Positions 1 through 8,817 of a stretch of 39,702 nt of DNA are shown piece after piece (within the stretch, counting starts at the first letter, position 1; every line of letters starts with the position of its first letter). Location: contig CAITIX010000269.1 in the NCBI GenBank assembly GCA_903892565.1, positions 1 through 39,702 on the forward strand. Reading direction: 5' to 3'. The position numbers were made by a program, and so were the translations under genes. The notes beneath the pieces were generated by a model. It saw nothing but the letters and a program-made list of their open reading frames with translations, had not been told where the DNA came from and made no database searches. The DNA comes from an uncultured Acidobacteriia bacterium. Lineage in GTDB: Bacteria > Acidobacteriota > Terriglobia > Bryobacterales > Bryobacteraceae.

Positions 1-1323
1 GTGAGCGATGCACACGATCGCGGTGTAATCTATGGAGGAATGACTTCTTCCGCCGAAACCGTGCATCTCGCCTTCGGGCGCGAAGGCCTTCCCATTCAGC
101 TCGACGACGCGTTCGAGCACACGATTCTGAGCGTTCCCGTCATCGCGGCGTTAGATAACCCCGCAGCGGCGATGGAAGCCGCGCTCGATCGCCCCTTCGC
201 TGGACCGCCTCTCAAAGAGCTGGCACAGGGGAAAAGTAGCGCCGCGATCGCCGTGTGCGATATCACGCGCCCCGTTCCCAATCGCGTGATGCTGCCTCCC
301 CTGCTCCAGCGTCTCGAGGCCGCTGGCATCCCGCGTGCGAACATCACCATACTGATTGCCACGGGCCTGCATCGTCCCGCGACCGACGCTGAAATTCGCG
401 AGATCGTGGGCGATGCCGTCGCCGCGCAATATACGGTCCTCAATCACGACGCGCGCAATGCGGACCTGCATCGTCCCGTGGGCACGACGAAATCGGGCAC
501 GACGTTCGCCATCGATAAACGTTTTTTGGACGCCGACCTGCACATCACACTTGGATTGATCGAGCCGCATCTCATGCTCGGCTTCTCCGGTGGACGCAAG
601 CTCATCGCGCCCGGCCTCGCCTCTGAGGCGACCATCAAGCAACTCCACAGCCCCCGCTTCATGCGCGATGAACGCACACGCGAGGGCTTCATCTCCGATA
701 ACCCCCTGCACGCGGAGCTTCTCGAGATTGCGCGCGCCGCACGGCAGGACTTCATGATGGACGTCGTCCTCACGCGCGAGCGCGGCATCGCCGCGGTCTT
801 CGCCGGAGAGCCCGTCGCCACGCACGCCGCTGGCATGCAATGGGTCACCGAGGCCACCATGCAAAGGCTCGACCACCCCGTCGACGCTGTTATTACGACG
901 GGCGCGGGTTATCCACTGGACCTCACGTATTACCAGTGCATCAAGGGCGTCACCGCCGCCTCGCAAATCGTGAAAGACGGCGGACGCATTCTGCTTTTCG
1001 GAGCCTCGAACGAAGGCGCAGGAGCCCGCGAGTTCCGCGACATGCTGATGCGTTTTTCCACCGCGCAGGATTTCCTCGACGGCACCGCGACGGCTCCCGT
1101 GACCATCGACCAATGGCAGCTCGAAAAGCTCGCGCTCGCGGCGAAGAAAGCGAAGATCTACTACTGCGTCCCCGGCCTGCCTGCCGAGCAAAGAAGTGCT
1201 CTGTGGGGTCCGGCGTTTGATGATCCCGCCGCGGCATTGAAGGCTTTCTATGCTGATCTCCCACGAGGAAGCCGAGTCGCGGTGATTCCCGAGGGTCCGT
1301 ATGTGCTGGCGGGAGTGCGATGA
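1..1323 (+). CDS. larA: LarA-type nickel-dependent lactate racemase family protein
   Basis: Family enzymes isomerise lactate or other 2-hydroxy acids using the nickel-pincer (NPN) cofactor. The diagnostic residues line up with Lactobacillus plantarum LarA at a constant offset of +16: H124 (GLHRP, equivalent to H108), H190 (EPH, H174), K200 (GGRK, the cofactor-binding K184) and H216 (QLHSP, H200). The DITRPVPN motif near residue 88 is also typical. The reading frame is open from a GTG at base 1, so the true start could lie outside the window; an ATG at 40 has GGAGG almost touching it (spacing 1) and would begin close to where family homology starts (VHLAFGREG). No cofactor-synthesis genes (larB, larC, larE) are visible here. 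The substrate could be a hydroxy acid other than lactate, since the family is broader than lactate racemase. The long antisense frame over this gene is a codon-bias shadow. Confidence 0.9.
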   Translation: MSDAHDRGVIYGGMTSSAETVHLAFGREGLPIQLDDAFEHTILSVPVIAALDNPAAAMEAALDRPFAGPPLKELAQGKSSAAIAVCDITRPVPNRVMLPPLLQRLEAAGIPRANITILIATGLHRPATDAEIREIVGDAVAAQYTVLNHDARNADLHRPVGTTKSGTTFAIDKRFLDADLHITLGLIEPHLMLGFSGGRKLIAPGLASEATIKQLHSPRFMRDERTREGFISDNPLHAELLEIARAARQDFMMDVVLTRERGIAAVFAGEPVATHAAGMQWVTEATMQRLDHPVDAVITTGAGYPLDLTYYQCIKGVTAASQIVKDGGRILLFGASNEGAGAREFRDMLMRFSTAQDFLDGTATAPVTIDQWQLEKLALAAKKAKIYYCVPGLPAEQRSALWGPAFDDPAAALKAFYADLPRGSRVAVIPEGPYVLAGVR

Positions 1324-1404
1324 GGCCCTTCCCCATGTTTCTGCGTTGACTACTAAATGCTCTAGAATGGGGTGCGCCGTTGACCGGCCCCGGAGGAAAT
1401 TGCC

Positions 1405-1833
1405 TTGAACTTCAACAAAACGAGAATCGCTCCATTTTGTTATATCGCCGCAGCTTTTTTGGCCGGCCTTATCGCTGGACCCTTCATAATGCCGCAGGTA
1501 GTGAGCGCGCAGGCAAGAGTGCAGAAGACGACACGAGTGATGACGAAGGATCTTGCCGGTTGGTGCGACGGGAAAGAGGCTATTGTCGAATACAGCGACG
1601 AGCCGGCAGGGCCGAGTGCCAAACATTACCACCCCGGCCACTCGTTTTCGTACATGATTGAAGGATCTCGGACCGTTACGTCAGACGGCGCGTCGGCGGA
1701 GGTTGTCCCGGCCGGTGGAGTTCACTACGAGGCGCCAATGAAGGCGAACGTCTCGAACAACGCGTCGCCAGCAAGAGTTGTCACGTTCAGAATTTTGGAA
1801 AAGGGCAAACCCGAGACCGTAGTTGCACCGTAG
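1405..1833 (+). CDS. Exported cupin-domain protein
   Basis: A 142-residue protein with an N-terminal hydrophobic segment (about residues 9-34, ending near VSAQA) that reads as a signal peptide, followed by a single small cupin barrel. The metal-site motif is visible as HYHPGHSFSYMIEG, where the two histidines match the cupin HxH, and a later HYEAP supplies the motif-2 histidine. The usual glutamate of motif 1 falls on a His/Ser here, so metal binding may differ from the textbook cupin. The start is TTG at 1405, chosen because GGAGG lies about 9 bases upstream and it places the signal peptide at the N terminus. It stands alone, 80 bases after the LarA gene. Function unknown; a periplasmic cupin that binds or converts a small ligand is an inference. 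Confidence 0.8.
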   Translation: MNFNKTRIAPFCYIAAAFLAGLIAGPFIMPQVVSAQARVQKTTRVMTKDLAGWCDGKEAIVEYSDEPAGPSAKHYHPGHSFSYMIEGSRTVTSDGASAEVVPAGGVHYEAPMKANVSNNASPARVVTFRILEKGKPETVVAP

Positions 1834-1871
1834 ACCGCTCGTGCCGGATAGTAGACGACGCCCCGGACCAG

Positions 1872-3116
1872 CTAGCGCACACCCGAGTCGAATCGTAGTA
1901 TTGTGAGCAGCACGCTCTGCGTCCCCTTCCAAGCATTTTCCGGTTCGTACCATTCGGTCCGTGAATGCTGGTCGCCATACTTTCCCCCGCTCCCCATCGT
2001 GACGGCGGGAACGCCTAAACTAATCGGCAAGTTGGAATCCGTGCTGCTAAATGCAAGCTCTGGCGTGTGACCGGTAGCCTTTGCCGCCCACAGCGCGGCC
2101 TGAACCAACGAGTTGGAATCAGGCGTCCGCCCGGCTGGCCGGTCTCCGATCACCTTTGTTTCGGCCTTCACTGACATTTTCGATTCGGCGCGCGCCTTGT
2201 TTTCGGCCTCCACGCCCACGCGCACGGCCTCCAATAATTTCAGCTCGATTTTGTCCAGCATTCCAGGATCGTCCGACCGCAGGTCCACCTCAAAGGAACA
2301 TTCTTCCGCTATGGCGTTCACGGAGGTCCCTCCGCTGATTCGGCCTACGTTGAACGTCGTTTTCGGATTTTTCGGCACTTCCATGTCGGCAAGCTGGTCA
2401 ATAACGCGACCGGCCGTGTGAATCGCATTGGGGCGTCCAAATGCAGCGTAACTATGACCACCCGGGCCGCGAACCGTAACGAGATATCGCTTCACGCCGG
2501 TGCCCCCCGTTACAATACTCGCTGGGTCTGATTGATCCATCGAGATGAATTCCCGCAAGTTCGCTCGGTAAGGGCCTTCCTTGAAAAGGTAACGTATGCC
2601 GTTCAAGTCGCCCAATCCTTCCTCGCCGACATTCGCGACAAACAGAATCGTCTGACGGGTTTTCAGTTTGGCTTGGTTCATCGCTTCGGCAATCGCCAGG
2701 AGCGCCGCGAGCCCTCTGCTGTCATCGCGCAATCCAGGTCCAAACCAACGTGCTCCCTCTTTTCGAACCTTTGTGCTCACTCCTGGCTCGAAAGCGATGT
2801 CGAGGTGAGCCGCTAAAACAAAGGTGTCCTTCATGTCGCCATCGCGCCACCCCAGAACATTGCCTTGCTTGTCGATCTCGACTCTGGAGAGGCCAACTCG
2901 CCGGAACTCAGTGGCCATATACTTCGCGCGTTCACCTTCGTGAAACGTCGGAGCCGGAATCTCCGCGATTGTGACTTGTGAAGCGAGAGTCTTTTCATGA
3001 CTTGCTTCGATGTAGGCGAGTGCCTTTTTCACGTCATCACGTTGAAGGAGCTGGTCCTGAGCTCGTACGGACAACGGAAGACACACCAGAGCGAGAAGAG
3101 ATAGGGCTAGCCGCAT
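1872..3116 (-). CDS. Exported M20-family metallopeptidase (peptidase T/dipeptidase-like)
   Basis: A di-zinc M20 aminoacylase/peptidase of 414 residues from the chosen start. The signal peptide MRLALSLLALVCLPLSVRAQ begins at the ATG at 3116; a frame-open ATG six codons earlier would put charged residues before it, so I prefer 3116. Metal-site landmarks in order are AAHLD (His and bridging-site Asp region), the DDSRGLAAL segment, the catalytic/ligand pair in GEEGLGDLNG, an Asp in SMDQSD, and a C-terminal His in GDQHSRTEW. The central GTGVKRYLVTVRGPGGHSYAAFG segment is the usual dimerisation-domain insert with its conserved GGHS. The protein would act outside the cytoplasm on small peptides or acylated amino acids. 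It is divergent from the NHL gene, sharing a 140-bp upstream region with it. Confidence 0.88.
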   Translation of the reverse strand: MRLALSLLALVCLPLSVRAQDQLLQRDDVKKALAYIEASHEKTLASQVTIAEIPAPTFHEGERAKYMATEFRRVGLSRVEIDKQGNVLGWRDGDMKDTFVLAAHLDIAFEPGVSTKVRKEGARWFGPGLRDDSRGLAALLAIAEAMNQAKLKTRQTILFVANVGEEGLGDLNGIRYLFKEGPYRANLREFISMDQSDPASIVTGGTGVKRYLVTVRGPGGHSYAAFGRPNAIHTAGRVIDQLADMEVPKNPKTTFNVGRISGGTSVNAIAEECSFEVDLRSDDPGMLDKIELKLLEAVRVGVEAENKARAESKMSVKAETKVIGDRPAGRTPDSNSLVQAALWAAKATGHTPELAFSSTDSNLPISLGVPAVTMGSGGKYGDQHSRTEWYEPENAWKGTQSVLLTILRFDSGVR

Positions 3117-3255
3117 TGCTAGATCATAGCCCAACGGACGCGCGGGGTCGCTCTCTCCGGTCGCCTCAAGCGGCTCAAGCTTGGGCGTCGTGGCTTTGAT
3201 ATCTTAGTCAGTTGGATTCCCGACCAAGTCCGTGTCCATCTCTATAAGGAGACCT

Positions 3256-4341
3256 ATGAAACTATCCCGTCTATCCGCCGTCGCCGTGTTTGCTGCGCTG
3301 GCGTTTGCACCAAGCTCATTCGCGCAGAGCGTCCCTGAAATTCCCTTCGATGGCGACGTCAACTTCCTGAAGCTCCCCGTCAACATGTACCTGGGCGAGC
3401 CTTCCGGCGTTGCGATCAACTCCAAGAAGCACATCTTCGTCTTCAACCGCGGCAACACCTCGGGACCCGCCTACGGAGCCGCCGCCGCGCAGCTGCTCGA
3501 ATTCGGACCCGACGGAAAATTCATCCGCGAGATCGGCAAGAACCTCTACGCGTGGTCCTACGCGCACGACGTCCGCATCGATAAGAACGACAACATCTGG
3601 GCCATCGACAAAGGCTCCGACATGATCATCGAATTCAATCCCGAAGGCCGCGTCATGATGGTCTTTGGCCGCAAGAAGGAAGCGTCGGACGAAGAGGCCA
3701 AGCCGTGGGAGCATCCGCGTCCGCCGGCTCCCGCCGTGCCCGGCCAGTTCCGCCAGCCCACGGACGTCGCGTGGAATCTCGACGGTGACATCTTTATCAG
3801 CGATGGCTACGTGAACTCGCGCGTCGCCGTTTACGATAAGAACGGCGCGTGGAAGACGTCCTTCGGCACGCCCGGCGCGGGCCCCGGCCAGTTCAACACG
3901 GTGCACGGAATCGCCAATGACGCGCAGGGCAACATCTATGTGGCCGATCGCGGCAACCGCCGCATCCAGGTGTTCGATCCGAAAGGCACGTTACTGCGCC
4001 AGATCACGATCGACACCACCGCGCCTCCGGGACTGATGCCGTGGATGGGCAACCTTCCCGATATGAACGCCGCGAACAATACGATGAAACCCGGCGCTCC
4101 GTGGACCGTCTGCATCACGCCCGGACCCACGCAGTATCTCTACACGTCGGATTCGTTCCCGGGCCGCGTGTACAAGTTCACGCTCGATGGCAAGCTGGTT
4201 GGTCAGCTCGGCCACGTGGGCCGCCAAGCGAAGGAGTTCGGCTGGATCCATCAGATAGCGTGCCCTTCGGAAAACGAATTGTACGTCGCCGAGATCCTCA
4301 ACTGGCGCGTGCAGAAGTTGACGCTGCATCCGGCGAAGTAG
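3256..4341 (+). CDS. Exported NHL-repeat beta-propeller protein (peptidyl-glycine lyase-like)
   Basis: A 361-residue exported six-bladed propeller. The ATG at 3256 is chosen because AAGGAG sits 5-6 bases upstream and the signal peptide MKLSRLSAVAVFAALAFAPS starts there; the earlier in-frame ATG at 3232 lacks a ribosome site. NHL-type blades are recognisable by repeated patterns such as GVAINSKKHIFVF, DVRIDKNDNIWAID, DVAWNLDGDIFISDG, GIANDAQGNIYVADR and CPSENELYVAE. The arrangement resembles the peptidyl-alpha-hydroxyglycine alpha-amidating lyase propeller, but no enzymatic claim can be made from the sequence. The following PQQ/cytochrome gene starts four bases after its stop codon, so both are probably co-translated and may act together in the periplasm. 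Confidence 0.85.
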   Translation: MKLSRLSAVAVFAALAFAPSSFAQSVPEIPFDGDVNFLKLPVNMYLGEPSGVAINSKKHIFVFNRGNTSGPAYGAAAAQLLEFGPDGKFIREIGKNLYAWSYAHDVRIDKNDNIWAIDKGSDMIIEFNPEGRVMMVFGRKKEASDEEAKPWEHPRPPAPAVPGQFRQPTDVAWNLDGDIFISDGYVNSRVAVYDKNGAWKTSFGTPGAGPGQFNTVHGIANDAQGNIYVADRGNRRIQVFDPKGTLLRQITIDTTAPPGLMPWMGNLPDMNAANNTMKPGAPWTVCITPGPTQYLYTSDSFPGRVYKFTLDGKLVGQLGHVGRQAKEFGWIHQIACPSENELYVAEILNWRVQKLTLHPAK

Positions 4342-4345
4342 CGCC

Positions 4346-6157
4346 GTGCTCTTTCGAACCACACTCCTGATCTGCGCGGCAGCGGCTTTGGCCTCTGCCG
4401 CCGATCCTGTTCTAGGCGAAGCGCAATATAAACAGCGCTGCGCCACGTGTCACGATCGCGGCGGCGAGCGCATTCCTCCCCAGGACGCGCTCAACGGCAT
4501 GACGCCCGCGCGCATTTTGCGGACGCTCGACATGGGCGCGATGATTTCCATCGCCTATCCCATGAATCGCACGGAGCGCGAAGCGGTCGCGGCGTATTTA
4601 GGCAAAGCCACTGCTGATGCTGCACCTCCGCCCGAGGCCTTCTGCAAAGACCGTACGATCAAATTGAACGATTCCGCGAAATTCATCTGGAACGGTTGGA
4701 GCCCCACGAGCGATAACGCGCGCTATGTGCCGCCCGAGCTCGGCGGGCTCACGCTGTCGAACGTCGGCAAGCTCAAGTTGAAGTGGGCCTTCGGTTTCGA
4801 TGGCGACGTTACGACGTTTGCGCAACCCACCGTATTCGACGGCCACTTGTTCGTCGGCTCTGCCGGCGGCGCAATCCACGCTCTGCGTGCCGATTCCGGT
4901 TGCATCGAATGGGCCTATCAAGCCACGGGACCCGTGCGCACGGCGATCGCGATTGCTCCCGTGGGCAATCAACACGCGCTCGTCTTCAGCGATCTCACCG
5001 GCTGGGTTTACTCGCTCGAAGCGGAAACCGGCAAGCTGCGTTGGAAGAAAAAGATCGAGCAGCACGAGGCCACGCGTCTCACCGGAGCGGCGCTCATACA
5101 CGATGGCATCGCTTACGTCCCCGCCGCATCATGGGAAGAAACTCGCGCGCTCAACCTGGATTATCCATGCTGTACGTTTCGCGGCAGCATCACGGCCGTG
5201 CGCGTGAAAGACGGATCTATCGCATGGAAGAGCTACGTGATTCCTACCCCATCGAAGCAAGTCGGCACGCGTTCCGATGGCAAGCCCATCTATGGACCCT
5301 CCGGCGCGGGCATTTGGTCTACGCCGACGCTCGACCTGAAGCGTCGCTTGTTGTACGTCACCACCGGCGATAGCTACTCTTCGCCTGCGGCAGACACCAG
5401 CGATGCGATTCTTGCGCTCGATCTCAAGACCGGGCACATCGTGTGGTCGAAGCAGACCACGCCGCGCGACGCGTTCACTTCTGGATGTAGCGCCGCGACA
5501 CGCACGGCAAGCTGCCCGGAAGAAAATGGTCCCGATTACGATTTCGGTTCGTCCGCGATTCTGGTGAAGACTGCGCAAGGCCGCGAGCTTCTGCTTGCAG
5601 GACAAAAGTCCGGCGTGGTCTACGCGCTGGATCCAGAAAAGAAAGGCGAGATCGTCTGGCAACAACGCGTCGGCAAAGGCGGCATGATTGGCGGCGTGCA
5701 ATGGGGCATGGCCACCGACGGACAGAACGTCTATGCGGCTGTCTCCGATGCCGCGGTCGCAACCAGCTTGAATGGCCTCGATCCCAAGCAAGGCGGCGGA
5801 CTCACGGCGTTGCGCGTCGGCGATGGCTCGCGCGTGTGGCACAAGGATCCCGCTCCGTGTGGTGATCGTCCCAATTGCAGCCCCGCGCAATCTGCTGCGC
5901 TCACGTTGATTCCCGGCGTGGTGTTTTCTCCTTCGATGGATGGCCACCTGCGGGCGTATTCCACGGAAGAAGGCAACATCCTGTGGGATTTCGACACAGT
6001 GCGTGACTACAAAACGGTCAACGGCGTTACGGGCAAAGGAGGCGCGATCGATGGCCCCGGGCCCGTGATTGTCAACGGAATGCTCTTCGTGAACTCCGGC
6101 TATTCGCGCTTCGGCGGCATTCGCGGCAATGTGCTGTTGGCGTTCTCCATTGAGTAA
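4346..6157 (+). CDS. Cytochrome c / PQQ-dependent dehydrogenase, polyvinyl-alcohol dehydrogenase-like
   Basis: A 603-residue exported quinoprotein. Residues 1-19 are a short signal peptide; a class I cytochrome c domain follows with the heme motif CATCH (C32, C35, H36) and a plausible methionine axial ligand around YPMN near residue 75. The rest is a PQQ beta-propeller with WD-like blades (LKLKWAFGFDG, GKLRWKKK, GSIAWKSY, GHIVWSKQ, GEIVWQQR, EGNILWDFD). The PCCTFRG sequence contains adjacent cysteines, a feature I associate with polyvinyl-alcohol dehydrogenase-type quinoproteins. This domain order (heme first, propeller second) also fits that family rather than soluble methanol dehydrogenases. 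It would oxidise an alcohol in the periplasm and pass electrons to its own heme. Start is GTG at 4346, directly after the NHL stop. The substrate is unknown. Confidence 0.87.
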   Translation: MLFRTTLLICAAAALASAADPVLGEAQYKQRCATCHDRGGERIPPQDALNGMTPARILRTLDMGAMISIAYPMNRTEREAVAAYLGKATADAAPPPEAFCKDRTIKLNDSAKFIWNGWSPTSDNARYVPPELGGLTLSNVGKLKLKWAFGFDGDVTTFAQPTVFDGHLFVGSAGGAIHALRADSGCIEWAYQATGPVRTAIAIAPVGNQHALVFSDLTGWVYSLEAETGKLRWKKKIEQHEATRLTGAALIHDGIAYVPAASWEETRALNLDYPCCTFRGSITAVRVKDGSIAWKSYVIPTPSKQVGTRSDGKPIYGPSGAGIWSTPTLDLKRRLLYVTTGDSYSSPAADTSDAILALDLKTGHIVWSKQTTPRDAFTSGCSAATRTASCPEENGPDYDFGSSAILVKTAQGRELLLAGQKSGVVYALDPEKKGEIVWQQRVGKGGMIGGVQWGMATDGQNVYAAVSDAAVATSLNGLDPKQGGGLTALRVGDGSRVWHKDPAPCGDRPNCSPAQSAALTLIPGVVFSPSMDGHLRAYSTEEGNILWDFDTVRDYKTVNGVTGKGGAIDGPGPVIVNGMLFVNSGYSRFGGIRGNVLLAFSIE

Positions 6158-6221
6158 TCTTCCGACGCGGCGGTCGTTATCGGGTAAGCTTTTATAAATG
6201 ACGCCCGCCTGTCGTTAATGA

Positions 6222-7316
6222 ATGACCCCTTCGGCCTCACCAACAAATTCTCGCGGCGTCTGGTGGTACGCGGGCGTGGCACTCTTGATCGCCACTGCGG
6301 CCCTGGCGGCGTTCGTGTTCTATTTCGGCGGCTACGCGAATCTGCTTTCGAACGACAGCGCATCGTTCACCGTGGAATGGAGTTTGGCGCAGGCGCGTGT
6401 GCATCCGGAAGCCAGCGTCGTGGTTCTCGGCAATTCCACTGCCGCCGAGGGATTTCGGCCCAACTGGTTCAAGTCGCATGCCTCGGGAGCGGTGGCCTTG
6501 AATCTTGGCGTCCCCAGCGGCTGGATTTTCCTGTGGCAACGGATGCTCGAAACTGCTCTGAACGCGGGAGTTCATCCGCGCTCCGTTGTCATCATGCTGA
6601 CGCCGGAAATCATCAGCACCACGCAGTTCGATTTTCTGTTGAACGATCTCGCCATGCTCAAGACCGTCGTCGATACAACGGATCTTCCCCGCCTGGCTCC
6701 CTATGCGACCTCGCCCCGCCAGTACATGGATTACGCCGAGGCCGTGATCGGTCGCCCCTTATTATTTCGCGCGGAGCTGCGTGACTTCGTGACGCATCCC
6801 ATGGGTCGGCTCATTGAGGCCAAACATATTCACGATTGGATCCGCAGCTTCAATCGCGAATCGCCGATGATCGAAACTGACAACAAGTTCTCCATTTGCC
6901 AGGCGGGTCCGCTGCGCGAGCTCGATCAAACCATCGACAAGTTCACGACAGAGAACAATCCTCTCTTGCCGGATGTCGCGCGCCTAAAAACTGGCTATGC
7001 TCCGCGCGTGCACCAGGCATTGCAGATCAACTCCCATAAGAAGGAACTGCTGCGTCGCCTGTTGGCGGAAATTGAGGAGCGTCACATGACCGCGTTCGTC
7101 ACAGAAGCTCCTTTTTGGGATCCGGACTTCGATCAATATCCCGACGCGTATCGCAAGGAATTTTCTACTACCGTGCAGCAGTTGGTGCAGAGCGTTCCCG
7201 GCGCCACGTATTTGCCTAAGCTCGATGTCGATTGCAGCATGATGCTCGACACCGTGCACTTGAATCGCAAGGGCGGCGAAATCTTTACGGAGTACGTGCG
7301 CAGCCGTGTCCTTTGA
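6222..7316 (+). CDS. Membrane-anchored SGNH-hydrolase-like protein, MBOAT partner
   Basis: A 364-residue protein with one N-terminal transmembrane helix (about residues 15-37) and a periplasmic SGNH/GDSL-like domain. Block I is seen as VVLGNSTAAE (S72) and the catalytic dyad block as DTVHL (D343, H346) near the C terminus. This is the pattern of the DltD/AlgJ/PatB-like partner proteins that work with MBOAT acyltransferases. The last 11 bases overlap the MBOAT gene start, which supports a joint role in moving an acyl group onto an exported polymer. The ATG at 6222 is used; another ATG four bases earlier is out of frame. Acceptor polymer (polysaccharide, lipid, or teichoic-like) is not deducible here. 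Confidence 0.75.
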   Translation: MTPSASPTNSRGVWWYAGVALLIATAALAAFVFYFGGYANLLSNDSASFTVEWSLAQARVHPEASVVVLGNSTAAEGFRPNWFKSHASGAVALNLGVPSGWIFLWQRMLETALNAGVHPRSVVIMLTPEIISTTQFDFLLNDLAMLKTVVDTTDLPRLAPYATSPRQYMDYAEAVIGRPLLFRAELRDFVTHPMGRLIEAKHIHDWIRSFNRESPMIETDNKFSICQAGPLRELDQTIDKFTTENNPLLPDVARLKTGYAPRVHQALQINSHKKELLRRLLAEIEERHMTAFVTEAPFWDPDFDQYPDAYRKEFSTTVQQLVQSVPGATYLPKLDVDCSMMLDTVHLNRKGGEIFTEYVRSRVL

Positions 7317-8643
7317 CACCTTTCCTTTCTGGGCGTTCGTGCTCGGCGTGTGGCTTGTGTGGCTGCTCGTGCGCCAAAATACGGCGCGCAAGATCTTACT
7401 CACCATCGCGAGCTACGCGTTTTACGCCAGTTGGAATCTCGCGTACGTAGCGCTGCTGGCCGCCTACACGCTGCTCAGCTTCTTTGCGGGAAATTCAGTG
7501 CGCGGCGCGCGGCGCATCGCCCTTATGTTGGGGAGCGTCGTGCTGTGCGTTGCCGGCTTAACTTATGCCAAGACGCGCATGATGCCCATGCCGATCGGCG
7601 TCAGCTTCTACGCTCTGCAAGCCATCGCCTACATTGTGGATTGCTATCGCGATAACGCGGGGAAGCCCGTAGGCATCCTGGACTTTTCGCTCTACATGAG
7701 TTTCTTCCCGCGGCTCACTGCGGGACCCATCGTTCGCGCCGACGAGTTTCTTCCGCAGCTTGCGAAACGCGCTGCAGCAAGCTCGGCGGCGATTTGGGAA
7801 GCGCTCGTACTGATCTGCTTCGGTATGTTCAAGAAGCTCGTGATCGCAGACAACCTCGCCGCTGTCGTGGACCCTGTTTTCAGCGACCTTCACACCAACC
7901 CCAGCCGGATTCTACTCGCTACCTACGCGTTCACGGTGCAGATCTATTGCGATTTTTCGGGATACACGGACATCGCGCTGGGCGTCGCGCGGCTGTTCGG
8001 CTACAAGCTCCCCGAAAATTTCAACTGGCCGTATCTCTCCAAGAATCCCGCCGATTTCTGGCGCCGCTGGCACATTTCACTTTCCAACTGGCTGCGCGAA
8101 TACATTTTCTTCTCGCTTCCAGGGCAACGTTCGAAGAAGAAGATCTTCGCCTACGTCAATTTCATGATCACGATGTTGATCTGCGGCATCTGGCATGGCA
8201 GCGGCTGGACGTTTGTGTTGTGGGGCCTGTATCACGGCGTTCTGCTGGCCGTCTACTACGGCATTCGCGGCGATCAGCGGACACCCAAGAATGCGCCGCA
8301 AAACAAATTCGGCTCCCTTTGTTCCATCTTGTTGATGCAGCAATTGGCGGCCCTCGGCTGGATCCTCTTCCGCTTGGATCATCTGTCGGACGCGCGCACG
8401 TTCGTTCATTCCCTGACGACCGGTCCGTTTTACGCTGGTTTCAGCACACCGGAATGGATGGCGGTGGCTTTTATTGGCCTCACCGCCGTCGCCCATCTCG
8501 TGGAAACTCGAATTGCGATCACAAAAACGGCGCTGACAAATCGTTGGAATCCATGGGTCATGTGGGTTTTGCTGGTCTCCGCCATTGCGTCCACGGTTCT
8601 CAGCCTGCCCAAGCAGCAGATGTTCTTGTACTTCCGATTCTAG
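7306..8643 (+). CDS. MBOAT-family O-acyltransferase (AlgI-like)
   Basis: A 445-residue polytopic membrane acyltransferase. Family landmarks are SFFPRLTAGPIVRADEF (residues 132-148), DFSGYTDIALGVARLFG (216-232), FWRRWHISLSNWLREYIF (251-268) and the catalytic-region histidines H297 in IWHGSGW and H310 in LYHG. The protein would use a cytoplasmic acyl donor to O-acylate a substrate presented across the membrane, usually together with an SGNH partner such as the gene it overlaps. Start is GTG at 7306, giving MSFDTFPFWAF directly before the first helix. No alginate or cellulose synthesis genes are nearby, so the target is unknown. Confidence 0.93.
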   Translation: MSFDTFPFWAFVLGVWLVWLLVRQNTARKILLTIASYAFYASWNLAYVALLAAYTLLSFFAGNSVRGARRIALMLGSVVLCVAGLTYAKTRMMPMPIGVSFYALQAIAYIVDCYRDNAGKPVGILDFSLYMSFFPRLTAGPIVRADEFLPQLAKRAAASSAAIWEALVLICFGMFKKLVIADNLAAVVDPVFSDLHTNPSRILLATYAFTVQIYCDFSGYTDIALGVARLFGYKLPENFNWPYLSKNPADFWRRWHISLSNWLREYIFFSLPGQRSKKKIFAYVNFMITMLICGIWHGSGWTFVLWGLYHGVLLAVYYGIRGDQRTPKNAPQNKFGSLCSILLMQQLAALGWILFRLDHLSDARTFVHSLTTGPFYAGFSTPEWMAVAFIGLTAVAHLVETRIAITKTALTNRWNPWVMWVLLVSAIASTVLSLPKQQMFLYFRF

Positions 8644-8680
8644 GAGATAGCGATTCGCGCGACCCTTCGATACAGCATCG

Positions 8681-8760
8681 TGGACCAATTCAGTCCTGAA
8701 TGTTGTATACTGGACCCAGTTGGTCCTAGTTACGACGAAGGCCTAATAAGTTGGTCCCAG
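8681..8760. promoter_or_regulatory. feoAB promoter region with repeated GGAC-N7-GTCC dyads
   Basis: Two dyads with the same geometry lie upstream of feoA: GGAC-CAATTCA-GTCC at 8682-8696 and GGAC-CCAGTTG-GTCC at 8712-8726 (extended as GGACC/GGTCC). A further half-like TTGGTCCC is at 8751-8758. A -10-like TATACT at 8706-8711 sits between them, which would put the transcription start inside the second dyad. The layout is what a repressor site would look like. The regulator is unknown; the motif does not look like a classical Fur or DtxR box, and an Rrf2-type regulator is only a guess. Confidence 0.55.
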
Positions 8761-8817
8761 ATGCAAACCGTTTGCTTGATACCCGACAGAGCAGTCGACG
8801 ATACTAGTTCTCAGATG

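Noticed and set aside
151-1641. A 496-codon minus-strand open frame across larA
   Set aside because: The plus strand carries a clear LarA with catalytic residues; the antisense frame is Arg/His/Gly-rich without motifs and is a result of high-GC codon bias.
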